From Clostridiales bacterium (GTDB taxonomy: Bacteria; Bacillota; Clostridia; Oscillospirales; Acutalibacteraceae), in NCBI GenBank assembly GCA_019415925.1, contig DXYG01000008.1:31295-55317 (forward strand): 24,023 nucleotides of DNA, read 5' to 3'. Below, in pieces: positions 6,415 through 13,364 of this stretch (positions are counted from its first letter, which is position 1; each line of letters starts with the position of its first letter). A model generated the notes under the pieces. That model saw only the letters and a program-made list of their open reading frames with translations. It was not told where the DNA came from and ran no database searches. The position numbers and the translations under genes are program-made.

Positions 6415-7728
6415 ATGAGTATTGAAAAAATCAATCAGGCAAAGGCTGAAATTGCTTCAACTTCCGCTTACAAGACAATTACGGAGTTCTTTGACGCTGA
6501 AAGTTTTTGTGAAATTGATGCGTTTGCAAAATCAGGCGAAGGCTTTGCCGAGGTTGTTGCAGGCTTCGGAACAGTTGAGGGTATGCCCGTTTATGCCTTT
6601 GCACAGAACAGCGACATCTGCGGAGGTGCAATGAGCAAGGCGCAGGCTGCAAAGCTTAAAAAGCTTTATGACCTTGCACTTAAAACAGGTGCTCCCGTTG
6701 TCGGCTTTTACGACAGCGTCGGAGGCAGACTTTCACAGGGCACAGAGCTTTTGGCAGGCTGCGGTGAGGTTCTCAACAGCGCCGCTTCTCTTTCAGGCGT
6801 AGTTCCGCAGATTTCAGTAGTTTTAGGAACCTGCCTCGGAACATCTGCACTCAACGCAGTAAGCGCAGATATTGTTATTATGAGCGAAAAAGCACAGCTT
6901 TCACTCTCTGTAACAGGCGAGAATTCAAGTGCTGAATACAATGCCGAAAACGGTATTGCCGCTATGATTGCAAAGGATACTCAGGAAGCAATTGAAATGG
7001 CTAAAGATCTTATGCTCTATCTTCCTTCCAATAACCTCAATATGGCTCCCCAGTCATTTGAAGAAGCTCCTGCTGATGACGGTTGCGGTTGTATCGTAAG
7101 CAGAACAATCGACGGAAACAGCAAGGTTAAGCTTTACAATAATTACGGTGAAAACGCAAACGTTCGTCTTGCACGTCTTGGCGGACAGGTTGTAGGTATT
7201 GTAGCAACAAAGGGCGGTATGCTCGACTGCAAGTCAACAACTAAGGTTGCAAAGTTTGTTCGTTTCTGCGACGCTTTCTCACTTCCCGTAATTTCATTTG
7301 TTAACTGCTCCGGTTTCAAGTCAATCAAGTGTGCCGCAAAGGCTGCATCAGCTTATGCAGAGGCTACAACAGTAAAGATTTCAGTAGTAACAGGCAAGGC
7401 TATCGGCTCGGCTTATATCGCACTCGCAGGCACAGGCGCAAACGCAGACGTTGTTTACGCACTTCCCGAGGCAGTAATTTCACCTGTAAATGTTGAGGCG
7501 GCAGCATTCATTATGGCTCCCGAAACAATGAAAGTTCCCGTTGAACAGCAGAGCGCTGCTGCGGAGAAATTTGCAGAAGAAAATCTCTCAGCCTTTAACG
7601 CCGCTCAGAACGGTTACGTTGACGGAATCGTTGAAGAAGGACAGCTCCGCCAGACTCTCATTTCTGCACTCGATATGCTTTCGGGCAAGCGTGTTCCCAC
7701 TCTCTCAAAGAAACATTCCACTATCTGA
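6415..7728 (+). CDS. divergent carboxyltransferase subunit (MmdA/PccB/12S-like)
   Basis: This 437-aa protein is homologous to the CoA-side carboxyltransferases MmdA, PccB and the 12S subunit of transcarboxylase, which move CO2 between biotin and an acyl-CoA. Matching blocks include GFGTVEGMPVYAFAQ, CGGAMSKAQAAKLKKLYDLALKTGAPVVGFYDS, ARLGGQVVGIV and FVRFCDAFSLPVISFVNCSGF (282-301). It is about 75 residues shorter than the usual 510-530, mainly at the N terminus. The two oxyanion-hole blocks differ: GTCLGTS at 138-144 where the family has GPCAGGA, and GKAIGSAY at 327-334 where it has RKAYGGAY. The substrate is therefore uncertain. ATG 6415 has GGAGG 8 nt upstream. It is followed by biotin carrier and 5S/OadA genes. 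Confidence 0.85.
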   Translation: MSIEKINQAKAEIASTSAYKTITEFFDAESFCEIDAFAKSGEGFAEVVAGFGTVEGMPVYAFAQNSDICGGAMSKAQAAKLKKLYDLALKTGAPVVGFYDSVGGRLSQGTELLAGCGEVLNSAASLSGVVPQISVVLGTCLGTSALNAVSADIVIMSEKAQLSLSVTGENSSAEYNAENGIAAMIAKDTQEAIEMAKDLMLYLPSNNLNMAPQSFEEAPADDGCGCIVSRTIDGNSKVKLYNNYGENANVRLARLGGQVVGIVATKGGMLDCKSTTKVAKFVRFCDAFSLPVISFVNCSGFKSIKCAAKAASAYAEATTVKISVVTGKAIGSAYIALAGTGANADVVYALPEAVISPVNVEAAAFIMAPETMKVPVEQQSAAAEKFAEENLSAFNAAQNGYVDGIVEEGQLRQTLISALDMLSGKRVPTLSKKHSTI

Positions 7729-7745
7729 TTTATTTTCATTTAATT

Positions 7746-7773
7746 GTAGGGAATGACCCTTGTGTCGTTCCTG
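7746..7773. repeat. single REP-like palindrome within the carboxyl-transfer operon
   Basis: GTAGGGAATGACCCTTGTGT then CGTTCCTG. GGAATGAC 7750-7757 pairs with GTCGTTCC 7764-7771, with one T-G wobble. It is one half of the 78-nt unit and lies in the 121-nt gap between the transferase and carrier genes, where it could modulate the ratio of the two products. Confidence 0.75.
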
Positions 7774-7849
7774 AAAAAACCAGCAATTAAATTTTACTCA
7801 AGCGTTAATTATTAAACAACAAACTTGTTAAAATAAAGGGGAAATAAAA

Positions 7850-8215
7850 ATGAAGAATTTAAGAATTACAGTAAACGGCACAGCTTATGACGTTCAGGTT
7901 GAAGAACTCGGTTCATCTTCCGCTCCGGCAGCACCAGCAGCTGCTCCCGCTGCAGCACCTGCTCCCGCTGCAAAGCCCGCCGCTCCCGCAGGCGCAGCAG
8001 GCTCAGTTGTTGTTAAAGCTCCTATGCCCGGTACTGTTGTAAACGTAGTAGTTTCCGCAGGTCAGGCTGTTAAGGCAGGCGACGACCTCGTATTTATCGA
8101 AGCTATGAAGATGGAAACTCCCGTAAAGGCTCCTCAGGACGGCACTGTTGCTACAGTAGACGTTGCAAAGGGCGAGTCTGTTGACTCAGGTAAGGTTTTA
8201 GTAACTCTTAACTAA
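7850..8215 (+). CDS. biotin carboxyl carrier protein (1.3S/OadC-like)
   Basis: This 121-residue biotin-carrier subunit carries the covalently bound biotin that shuttles the carboxyl group between the two catalytic subunits. The first 20 residues (MKNLRITVNGTAYDVQVEEL) form the subunit-binding arm typical of MmdC/OadA C-termini. An Ala/Pro-rich flexible linker covers about 22-50. The biotinyl domain follows, with EAMKMETPV and the modified Lys at 87. Length is nearly the same as the 123-aa 1.3S subunit of propionibacterial transcarboxylase. GGGGAAATAAAA precedes the ATG. The next gene lies 28 nt downstream from the stop. Confidence 0.94.
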   Translation: MKNLRITVNGTAYDVQVEELGSSSAPAAPAAAPAAAPAPAAKPAAPAGAAGSVVVKAPMPGTVVNVVVSAGQAVKAGDDLVFIEAMKMETPVKAPQDGTVATVDVAKGESVDSGKVLVTLN

Positions 8216-8243
8216 TTAATAACTGACGAAAGGGATGTCCAAA

Positions 8244-9647
8244 ATGGCAAAGAAAATTAAAATCACCGAAACTGCCCTGCGTGACGCTCATCAGTCACTT
8301 ATAGCTACAAGAATGACAACAGAGGAAATGCTCCCCATTCTTGATAAGCTTGACAAAATCGGTTATTATTCACTTGAATGTTGGGGCGGAGCAACATATG
8401 ACGCTTGCCTTCGTTTCCTTAATGAAGACCCGTGGGAAAGACTCCGTATAATAAAAGACCATTGTCCCAACACAAAGCTCCAGATGCTTTTCAGAGGTCA
8501 GAATATGCTCGGTTACCGTCACTATGCCGACGACTGTGTTGAATACCTTGTTCAGCGTTCAATCGCAAACGGTATAGACATTATCCGTATTTTTGACGCT
8601 CTCAATGATATCAAGAATTTACAGACAGCTATAAAGGCTGCCAAAAAAGAGGGCGGTCACGCTCAAGTTGCAATCAGCTACACAACAGGTCCTGTTTTCA
8701 CAGATGAGTACTATGTTGAATATGCTAAGAGAATTGCAGATGCAGGCGCTGACTCAATCTGCATCAAGGATATGGCGGCTCTGCTTACACCTTCAAAGAC
8801 AGAAAGCCTTGTAAAGGCTATCAAGACAGCTCTTCCCGAAATGCCCTTACAGCTCCACACTCATTACACATCAGGTCTTGCGTCAATGTGTCTGTTAAAG
8901 GGCGTTGAAGCAGGTGCAGACGGTATAGACACAGCAATCAGCCCCCTCGCACTCGGTACATCACACGCTCCTACAGAGTCAATGGTTGCCGCATTACAGG
9001 GTACTGAATATGATACAGGTCTTGACATTAAAGCACTTGCAGAAATCCGTGCTTACTTTATGACGCTTCGTGAAAAGTATATTGAATCGGGACTTCTCGA
9101 CCCCAAGATGCTTGCAACAGACGCAAAAGCACTCATCTATCAGGTTCCCGGCGGTATGCTTTCAAACCTGCTTTCACAGCTTAAGCAGGCAGGCAAAGAG
9201 GACGAACTCGATAAGGTGCTGGAGGAAGTTCCGAGAGTAAGAGAGGATTCGGGTTATCCGCCTCTTGTAACTCCCACATCACAGATTGTAGGCACACAGG
9301 CTGTATTTAACGTAATCACTGGCGAACGCTACAAAATGTGCACAAACGAGTTCAAAGGTCTTGTAGCAGGCGAATACGGCACAACACCAATGCCTATTGA
9401 CCCTGAATTCCAGAAGAAGATTATCGGCGACAAGAAGGTTATCAACTGCCGTCCTGCCGATTTACTTGAGCCCGAGCTTGATAAGCTCAGAAGCGAAATT
9501 TCCGAGTGGATGGAACAGCCTGAGGACGTTCTTTCATACGCACAGTTCCCGAAGGTTGCCCTTGACTTCTTTGAAAAGAGAAGAAATGCTAAAGTCGGCA
9601 TCAACGGCGACAAGCTTGACAAAGAAAATATGGTTCACCCCGTTTAA
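8244..9647 (+). CDS. oadA: oxaloacetate decarboxylase alpha / transcarboxylase 5S / PycB-like subunit
   Basis: This subunit transfers a carboxyl group between oxaloacetate/pyruvate and biotin. It has a TIM barrel with divalent metal: ITETALRDAHQSL with Asp14, MLFRGQNMLGYRHYADD (81-97), carbamylated-Lys motif SICIKDMAALL with Lys175, and metal ligands in LQLHTHYTSG at His205 and His207. It is 467 aa and ends without a fused biotin domain, which matches the separate carrier upstream. ATG 8244 is preferred because the AAAGGG at 8229-8234 directly abuts the alternative ATG at 8235. Without OadB/OadG nearby, the complex is likely soluble. A weak hairpin terminator follows at 9664. Confidence 0.95.
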   Translation: MAKKIKITETALRDAHQSLIATRMTTEEMLPILDKLDKIGYYSLECWGGATYDACLRFLNEDPWERLRIIKDHCPNTKLQMLFRGQNMLGYRHYADDCVEYLVQRSIANGIDIIRIFDALNDIKNLQTAIKAAKKEGGHAQVAISYTTGPVFTDEYYVEYAKRIADAGADSICIKDMAALLTPSKTESLVKAIKTALPEMPLQLHTHYTSGLASMCLLKGVEAGADGIDTAISPLALGTSHAPTESMVAALQGTEYDTGLDIKALAEIRAYFMTLREKYIESGLLDPKMLATDAKALIYQVPGGMLSNLLSQLKQAGKEDELDKVLEEVPRVREDSGYPPLVTPTSQIVGTQAVFNVITGERYKMCTNEFKGLVAGEYGTTPMPIDPEFQKKIIGDKKVINCRPADLLEPELDKLRSEISEWMEQPEDVLSYAQFPKVALDFFEKRRNAKVGINGDKLDKENMVHPV

Positions 9648-9663
9648 TATTTTAACAAATAAG

Positions 9664-9690
9664 CTCCTCCGATTTTTCGGGGGAGAGTTT
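9664..9690 (+). terminator. terminator of the carboxyl-transfer operon
   Basis: CTCCTCCG (9664-9671) pairs with CGGGGGAG (9678-9685) across an ATTTTT loop, eight pairs with one T-G wobble. The T-tract that follows is short (AGTTT), so efficiency may be moderate. Confidence 0.6.
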
Positions 9691-9719
9691 GAGTATAAAT
9701 AATTTTTGTCTGCATATAC

Positions 9720-9748
9720 TTGAAATAGCCGAGAGCATATGATATAAT
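9720..9748 (+). promoter_or_regulatory. strong promoter for a short antisense RNA
   Basis: TTGAAA (9720-9725), a 17-nt spacer and TATAAT (9743-9748), preceded by the extended -10 TGA. The predicted transcript starts near 9755. Confidence 0.7.
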
Positions 9749-9754
9749 ATGCTT

Positions 9755-9825
9755 AGGCAAAATGAAACGAATAGTCCAAAGGACAGCCAAGCGAAAAACC
9801 CGACGTGTGCCAACGTCGGGTTTTT
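9755..9825 (+). ncRNA. candidate antitoxin RNA of a type I (par/Fst-like) locus
   Basis: A transcript of about 70 nt is predicted from a near-consensus promoter to a 13-bp hairpin terminator. It carries AAAATGAAACGAATA (9759-9773) and TCCAAAG (9775-9781). Both blocks recur in the same order and orientation at 9938-9952 and 9958-9964, inside the opposite-strand peptide gene. Because that gene is read from the - strand, this RNA is complementary to its mRNA at codons 4-8 and across the start codon. This layout is that of RNA II of the pAD1 par system. No coding function is likely: the only ORF (ATG 9762) runs through the terminator. Inferred, not tested. Confidence 0.6.
9794..9825. terminator. 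bidirectional terminator shared by both RNAs of the toxin-antitoxin locus
   Basis: AAAAACCCGACGT (9794-9806) pairs perfectly with ACGTCGGGTTTTT (9813-9825) around GTGCCA. The arms give a T-tract on both strands, so convergent transcripts would both stop here. Confidence 0.85.
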
Positions 9826-9872
9826 CTATTCCGTTTTTTGCAAGGCGGCTTAAACCTTAGGTTGGTTGCCAT

Positions 9873-9962
9873 TTACTTCTTTCCATCCAGCCATTTGCAA
9901 ACATAATAGGCGATTATGCTTGCCGCAACGGAAAGGAAAAATGAAACGAATATATTATCCAA
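9873..9962 (-). CDS. 29-aa hydrophobic peptide, candidate Fst-like type I toxin
   Basis: The peptide begins MDNIFVSFFLSVAA and ends VCKWLDGKK. One membrane-spanning stretch (about residues 4-22) is followed by a charged tail with the Trp-Leu-Asp-basic ending seen in Fst-family toxins. Fst of pAD1 is 33 aa, so length agrees. The TTG start (9962-9960) is preceded by GGAGGGAGGG with a 7-nt spacer. No ATG is in frame upstream. The leader contains CTCCCT (9996-9991 on the - strand), which can pair with AGGGAG in the ribosome site, similar to the sequestered site of Fst RNA I. The blocks complementary to the antisense RNA cover the start codon and codons 4-8. The peptide's membrane toxicity is inferred only. 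Confidence 0.65.
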   Translation of the reverse strand: MDNIFVSFFLSVAASIIAYYVCKWLDGKK

Positions 9963-10009
9963 AGAAGAACCCTCCCTCCTTTGCCGGAATAGGGAGTGGC
10001 AACGATATT

Positions 10010-10037
10010 ATTTTATCATAAATACCGAATTAATCAA
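10010..10037 (-). promoter_or_regulatory. promoter of the toxin mRNA
   Basis: On the - strand, TTGATT (10037-10032), a 16-nt spacer and TAAAAT (10015-10010) with an extended -10 TGA. The predicted start near 10003 gives a leader of about 41 nt and an mRNA of about 200 nt ending at the shared terminator. Confidence 0.6.
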
Positions 10038-10099
10038 TAGCAGATAAGTTAATTACCTTTTTATAAGTTAAAACATTTATATAAATATTATTTCGGGTA

Positions 10100-10128
10100 T
10101 TGATACATCAAGAATTTTATGATAATAT
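10100..10128 (+). promoter_or_regulatory. promoter of the zinc-ribbon/DUF2007 gene
   Basis: TTGATA (10100-10105), a 17-nt spacer and TAATAT (10123-10128), with TGA just before it. The TTG at 10100 is thus a -35 box rather than a start codon. Confidence 0.55.
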
Positions 10129-10180
10129 TATAATGTATTGTATAAATTTGTTTAAAGAAAGGCAATTGAAAGGCTTTATT

Positions 10181-10690
10181 ATGAAATATTGTAAAAAATG
10201 CAAACATCTGCACAACGACAATGAGGAATCATGCATTGCCTGCAAAAAGCCTCTTTATGAAATTACCGAAGAAAATACACCTGTTTATTTGATTTCCGCA
10301 GGCGGCTTTGAACTTCAGAGAATAACAACTGCTCTTGAGGACAGCGGAATTCCCTGCGACAGTATTGTGCAGAAATACACATCTTCTGCTGAGGCAGTAA
10401 CAGGCTACGATATGTCATACAGGGATATTGTAGTGCCTTATTCTGCTTATGAAAAAGCATATGACGTGTGTGTCGGAATCGGCGCAATAAAAGAGGGCGA
10501 AGAGGAAATTATCGAAGAACCTGACAGTAATTCTGAATATAACGCTGAACCGGAAGAATTTGAACAAATGGATTCTAAAAAGCGTATGATAGTACGAATA
10601 GTATCAGCCGCTTTTTTGATAATCATTTTTGCATTGGTAATATACGGAACGGACTTTATAACAGGCTTCATAAAAGGTCTTTTCTCATAA
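10181..10690 (+). CDS. zinc-ribbon, DUF2007-like, single-pass membrane protein
   Basis: This 169-residue protein starts with a zinc ribbon: CKKC at residues 4-7 and CIAC near 19-22. A middle domain (about residues 31-100, VYLISAGGFELQRITTALEDSGIPCDSIV then RDIVVPYSAYEKAYDVC) resembles the DUF2007 putative signal-transducing fold. An acidic linker and a C-terminal membrane helix follow (about 140-160). The likely topology is a cytosolic zinc domain anchored by the tail. ATG 10181 is used because AAAGG ends 7 nt upstream; an earlier TTG at 10100 is part of the promoter. It lies 39 nt before metY and may share its transcript. Exact function is unknown. Confidence 0.75.
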   Translation: MKYCKKCKHLHNDNEESCIACKKPLYEITEENTPVYLISAGGFELQRITTALEDSGIPCDSIVQKYTSSAEAVTGYDMSYRDIVVPYSAYEKAYDVCVGIGAIKEGEEEIIEEPDSNSEYNAEPEEFEQMDSKKRMIVRIVSAAFLIIIFALVIYGTDFITGFIKGLFS

Positions 10691-10729
10691 GAACATAAAT
10701 TTGATTTTAAATAATGGAGTTAGTATATA

Positions 10730-12001
10730 ATGAAAATTGAAACAAAATGCCTGCACTCAGGCTACGAACCAAAAAACGGAGAGCCAAGACAGCTACCCGT
10801 TTATCAGAGCACAACATTCAAATATGATACATCCGACGAAATGGGCAAACTTTTTGACCTTGAAGCAAGCGGATATTTCTACACAAGACTTCAGAATCCC
10901 ACAAATGACGCTGTAGCAGCCAAAATTGCTGATTTAGAGGGCGGTGTTGCAGGAATGCTCACATCAAGCGGTCAGGCTGCAAACTTCTTTGCACTGTTCA
11001 ATATCTGCGAAGCAGGCAGTCACATTGTAGCTTCCTCATCAATTTACGGCGGCACATTCAATCTGCTCGGCGTTACGATGAAGAAAATGGGAATTGAGTG
11101 CACATTCGTTGACCAGAATCTTCCCGAAGAAGAGCTTGCAAAGGCTTTCAAGCCCAACACAAGAGCTGTTTTCGGTGAAACTATAACTAATCCTACGGTT
11201 TCCGTGCTCGACATTGAAAAGTTTGCTCGTCTTGCACATTCTCACGGTGTTCCGCTTATCGTTGACAACACCTTTGCAACTCCGATTAACTGTCAGCCGA
11301 TAAAGTGGGGAGCAGATATTGTAACTCATTCCACAACAAAATATATGGACGGTCACGCAGTCGGTGTCGGCGGTGCAATCGTTGACAGCGGCAACTTTGA
11401 CTGGCTCGCTCACGCTGACAAGTATCCCGGACTTACAACTCCCGACGACTCATATCACGGCATTGTTTATGCCGAAAAATTCGGAAAGCTCGGTTATATA
11501 ACAAAGGCTACTTCACAGCTTATGCGTGATCTCGGCTCAATCCAGTCACCGCAGAATGCTTTTTACCTTATGAACGGACTTGAGTCGCTTCACGTAAGAA
11601 TGCAGCGTCACTGTGAAAATGCGCTCGCAATTGCAAAGTTTCTCAAATCAAACGAAAAGGTTGCGTGGGTTGATTATCCCAACCTTGATGGTGACAAGTA
11701 TTATGACCTTGCTCAGAAATATCTTCCGAACGGCTCATGCGGCGTCCTTGCTTTTGGCTTAAAAGGCGGAAGAGAGCAGTCAATCAAGTTTATGGACAGC
11801 TTAAAGCTTGCCGCAATTGCAACTCATGTTGCAGATGCAAAGACCTGTCTGCTTCATCCTGCAAGCCATACTCACCGTCAGATGACCGAGGAACAGCTCA
11901 TTGAAGCAGGTGTTGCACCCGACCTCATCCGTCTTTCAGTCGGACTTGAAAATGTCGATGATTTAATCGACGACTTAAAACAGGCTTTTGATAAAGTTTA
12001 A
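10730..12001 (+). CDS. metY: O-acetylhomoserine aminocarboxypropyltransferase/cysteine synthase
   Basis: This PLP-dependent enzyme of the Cys/Met metabolism family condenses O-acetylhomoserine with sulfide to give homocysteine. It is 423 aa, the usual MetY length of about 425-430. It shows CLHSGYEPKNGEPRQLPVYQSTTF at the N terminus, LTSSGQAANFFALF (77-90), ETITNPTVSVLDI (150-162), VDNTFATP (178-185) and the PLP lysine in THSTTKYMDGHAVGVGG at Lys204. The C-terminal substrate loop HPASHTHRQMTEEQL is also family-typical. The start has TGGAG 12 nt upstream. There is no S-box or T-box between it and the previous gene. It is followed by ispD after 27 nt. Confidence 0.95.
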   Translation: MKIETKCLHSGYEPKNGEPRQLPVYQSTTFKYDTSDEMGKLFDLEASGYFYTRLQNPTNDAVAAKIADLEGGVAGMLTSSGQAANFFALFNICEAGSHIVASSSIYGGTFNLLGVTMKKMGIECTFVDQNLPEEELAKAFKPNTRAVFGETITNPTVSVLDIEKFARLAHSHGVPLIVDNTFATPINCQPIKWGADIVTHSTTKYMDGHAVGVGGAIVDSGNFDWLAHADKYPGLTTPDDSYHGIVYAEKFGKLGYITKATSQLMRDLGSIQSPQNAFYLMNGLESLHVRMQRHCENALAIAKFLKSNEKVAWVDYPNLDGDKYYDLAQKYLPNGSCGVLAFGLKGGREQSIKFMDSLKLAAIATHVADAKTCLLHPASHTHRQMTEEQLIEAGVAPDLIRLSVGLENVDDLIDDLKQAFDKV

Positions 12002-12028
12002 GTTGAATAACTTAACGGAGGGTACATT

Positions 12029-12721
12029 ATGTCAGCTTATGTTTCTGCTATAATTGTAGCGGCAGGCGGCTCGGTAAGAATGGGCATTGCCGACAGCAAG
12101 CAGTTTATTCCGCTTTTGTCACGCCCCGCAATTGAATACACCCTGAAAGCTTTTCAGAATTGCTATCTTATTAAGGAAATTATCGTTGTATGCCGTGAAC
12201 AGGACAAAGAGCGTATTCAGTCCATTGTTGACGAAAACGGCTTTTCAAAGGTAAGCAACCTTGTGCTTGGCGGTGAGTCACGTGCAGAGAGTGTTCGCAA
12301 CGGCGTTGAGGCGGCAAATGAAAATGCAAAATACTACGCTATTCACGACGGTGCACGTCCGTTGATTACTGTTGAAGAAATTCAGCGTGTTGTTGAGGCT
12401 GCTTTTGAAACAGGTGCGGCAACTCTCGGAACTTCTGTAACCGACACAATCAAAATCGTAGACGGTTTCAATAAAATCGAAAGCACACCCCTGCGTTCAC
12501 AGCTCCGTGCCGTTCAGACGCCGCAGGTTTTTGAATGTGAATTGTACAAATTTGCCCTTGAAAATGCAGGCGACAATGTTATAAACTTTACTGACGACTG
12601 CTCGCTTATAGAGAATATGGGCGGTGAAGTTGAGGTCGTAAAGGGCAGTGTAGAGAATATCAAGCTCACCACACCAATTGACGTTGTAATTGCCGAAAGC
12701 ATTTTGAAATCAAGGCTATAA
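12029..12721 (+). CDS. ispD: 2-C-methyl-D-erythritol 4-phosphate cytidylyltransferase
   Basis: IspD attaches CMP to methylerythritol phosphate in the MEP pathway to isoprenoid precursors. The CTP-binding loop AIIVAAGGSVRMG (about 7-19) with KQF at 24-26 is present. So are VLGGESRAESVRNGVEA (about 79-95), IHDGARPLI (108-116) and PLRSQLRAVQTPQ. The length of 230 aa is normal. ATG 12029 has CGGAGGG upstream. ispF follows 96 nt downstream, with a perfect palindrome in the gap, so the pathway steps are clustered as in many Clostridia. Confidence 0.96.
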   Translation: MSAYVSAIIVAAGGSVRMGIADSKQFIPLLSRPAIEYTLKAFQNCYLIKEIIVVCREQDKERIQSIVDENGFSKVSNLVLGGESRAESVRNGVEAANENAKYYAIHDGARPLITVEEIQRVVEAAFETGAATLGTSVTDTIKIVDGFNKIESTPLRSQLRAVQTPQVFECELYKFALENAGDNVINFTDDCSLIENMGGEVEVVKGSVENIKLTTPIDVVIAESILKSRL

Positions 12722-12762
12722 GTCGGTTAATTGATTCAGCTTCAGACTTTTATTATAATTTC

Positions 12763-12790
12763 GTAGGGACACGGCGTGCCGTGTCCGCAT
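12763..12790. repeat. palindrome between ispD and ispF (GTAGGGA family)
   Basis: GGACACGGC (12767-12775) and GCCGTGTCC (12778-12786) form a perfect 9-bp stem around GT, preceded by GTAG. The 5' head is like the REP-type palindromes elsewhere, but the stem sequence differs. It may act as a weak transcription pause or processing site. Confidence 0.65.
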
Positions 12791-12817
12791 AAACTATCTA
12801 TTTTCAAGGTGAAATCT

Positions 12818-13285
12818 ATGCGAATAGGTCACGGATATGACGTTCATAAATTAACAGAAAACAGAAAGCTTATCCTCGGCGGAGTTGAAATTCCGTTTGA
12901 ACTCGGCTTGCTCGGACATTCCGATGCAGACGTCCTTGTTCACGCAATTATGGATTCTCTGCTCGGAGCGGCGGCTCTCGGTGATATAGGAAAGCTTTTT
13001 CCCGATACAGATGAAGCCTTCAAGGGCGCAGACAGCATACTTCTTTTAAAAGAGGTGTGCAGAGTTTTAGCCGATAACGGCTACAAAATCGTCAATATCG
13101 ACTCAACATTGATTGCCCAAAAGCCAAAGCTTAAGGATTATATCTACTCAATGAGAGAAAATGTTGCCTTGGCCTGCAATATTGATATATCTTCTGTCAG
13201 CGTAAAGGCTACAACGGAAGAAAAGCTCGGTTTTACAGGCAGGCTTGAAGGTATTTCTGCCCACGCAGTATGCCTGATTGACTAA
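12818..13285 (+). CDS. ispF: 2-C-methyl-D-erythritol 2,4-cyclodiphosphate synthase
   Basis: IspF forms the cyclic diphosphate intermediate of the MEP pathway, using zinc or manganese and working as a homotrimer. The motif RIGHGYDVHKL supplies ligands Asp8 and His10, and LLGHSDADVLVHAIMDSLLGAAALGDIG supplies His42. SVKATTEEKLGFTGRLEGI near the C terminus binds CMP. It is 155 aa, close to the usual 157. ATG 12818 is preceded by AAGGTG with a 6-nt spacer; the longer frame from 12776 reads through the palindrome and has no family support. Confidence 0.96.
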   Translation: MRIGHGYDVHKLTENRKLILGGVEIPFELGLLGHSDADVLVHAIMDSLLGAAALGDIGKLFPDTDEAFKGADSILLLKEVCRVLADNGYKIVNIDSTLIAQKPKLKDYIYSMRENVALACNIDISSVSVKATTEEKLGFTGRLEGISAHAVCLID

Positions 13286-13364
13286 ATTATCGGTCATTAT
13301 TTAATATGTAAAGTAATATACTTATTACTGACATACAATTATTTTATCGGAGGTTTATAAAAAA

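Noticed and set aside
7910..8000. Short direct repeats rich in GCAGCTCC-type codons
   Set aside because: They are the Ala/Pro linker of the biotin carrier, normal for the family, and not an independent repeat element.
9762..9860. Possible 32-residue basic ORF from ATG 9762
   Set aside because: It runs through a strong terminator and has no ribosome site; an untranslated antisense RNA explains the region better.
10100..10180. N-terminal extension of the zinc-ribbon protein from TTG 10100
   Set aside because: The TTG is part of a good -35 box and the transcript would start after it.
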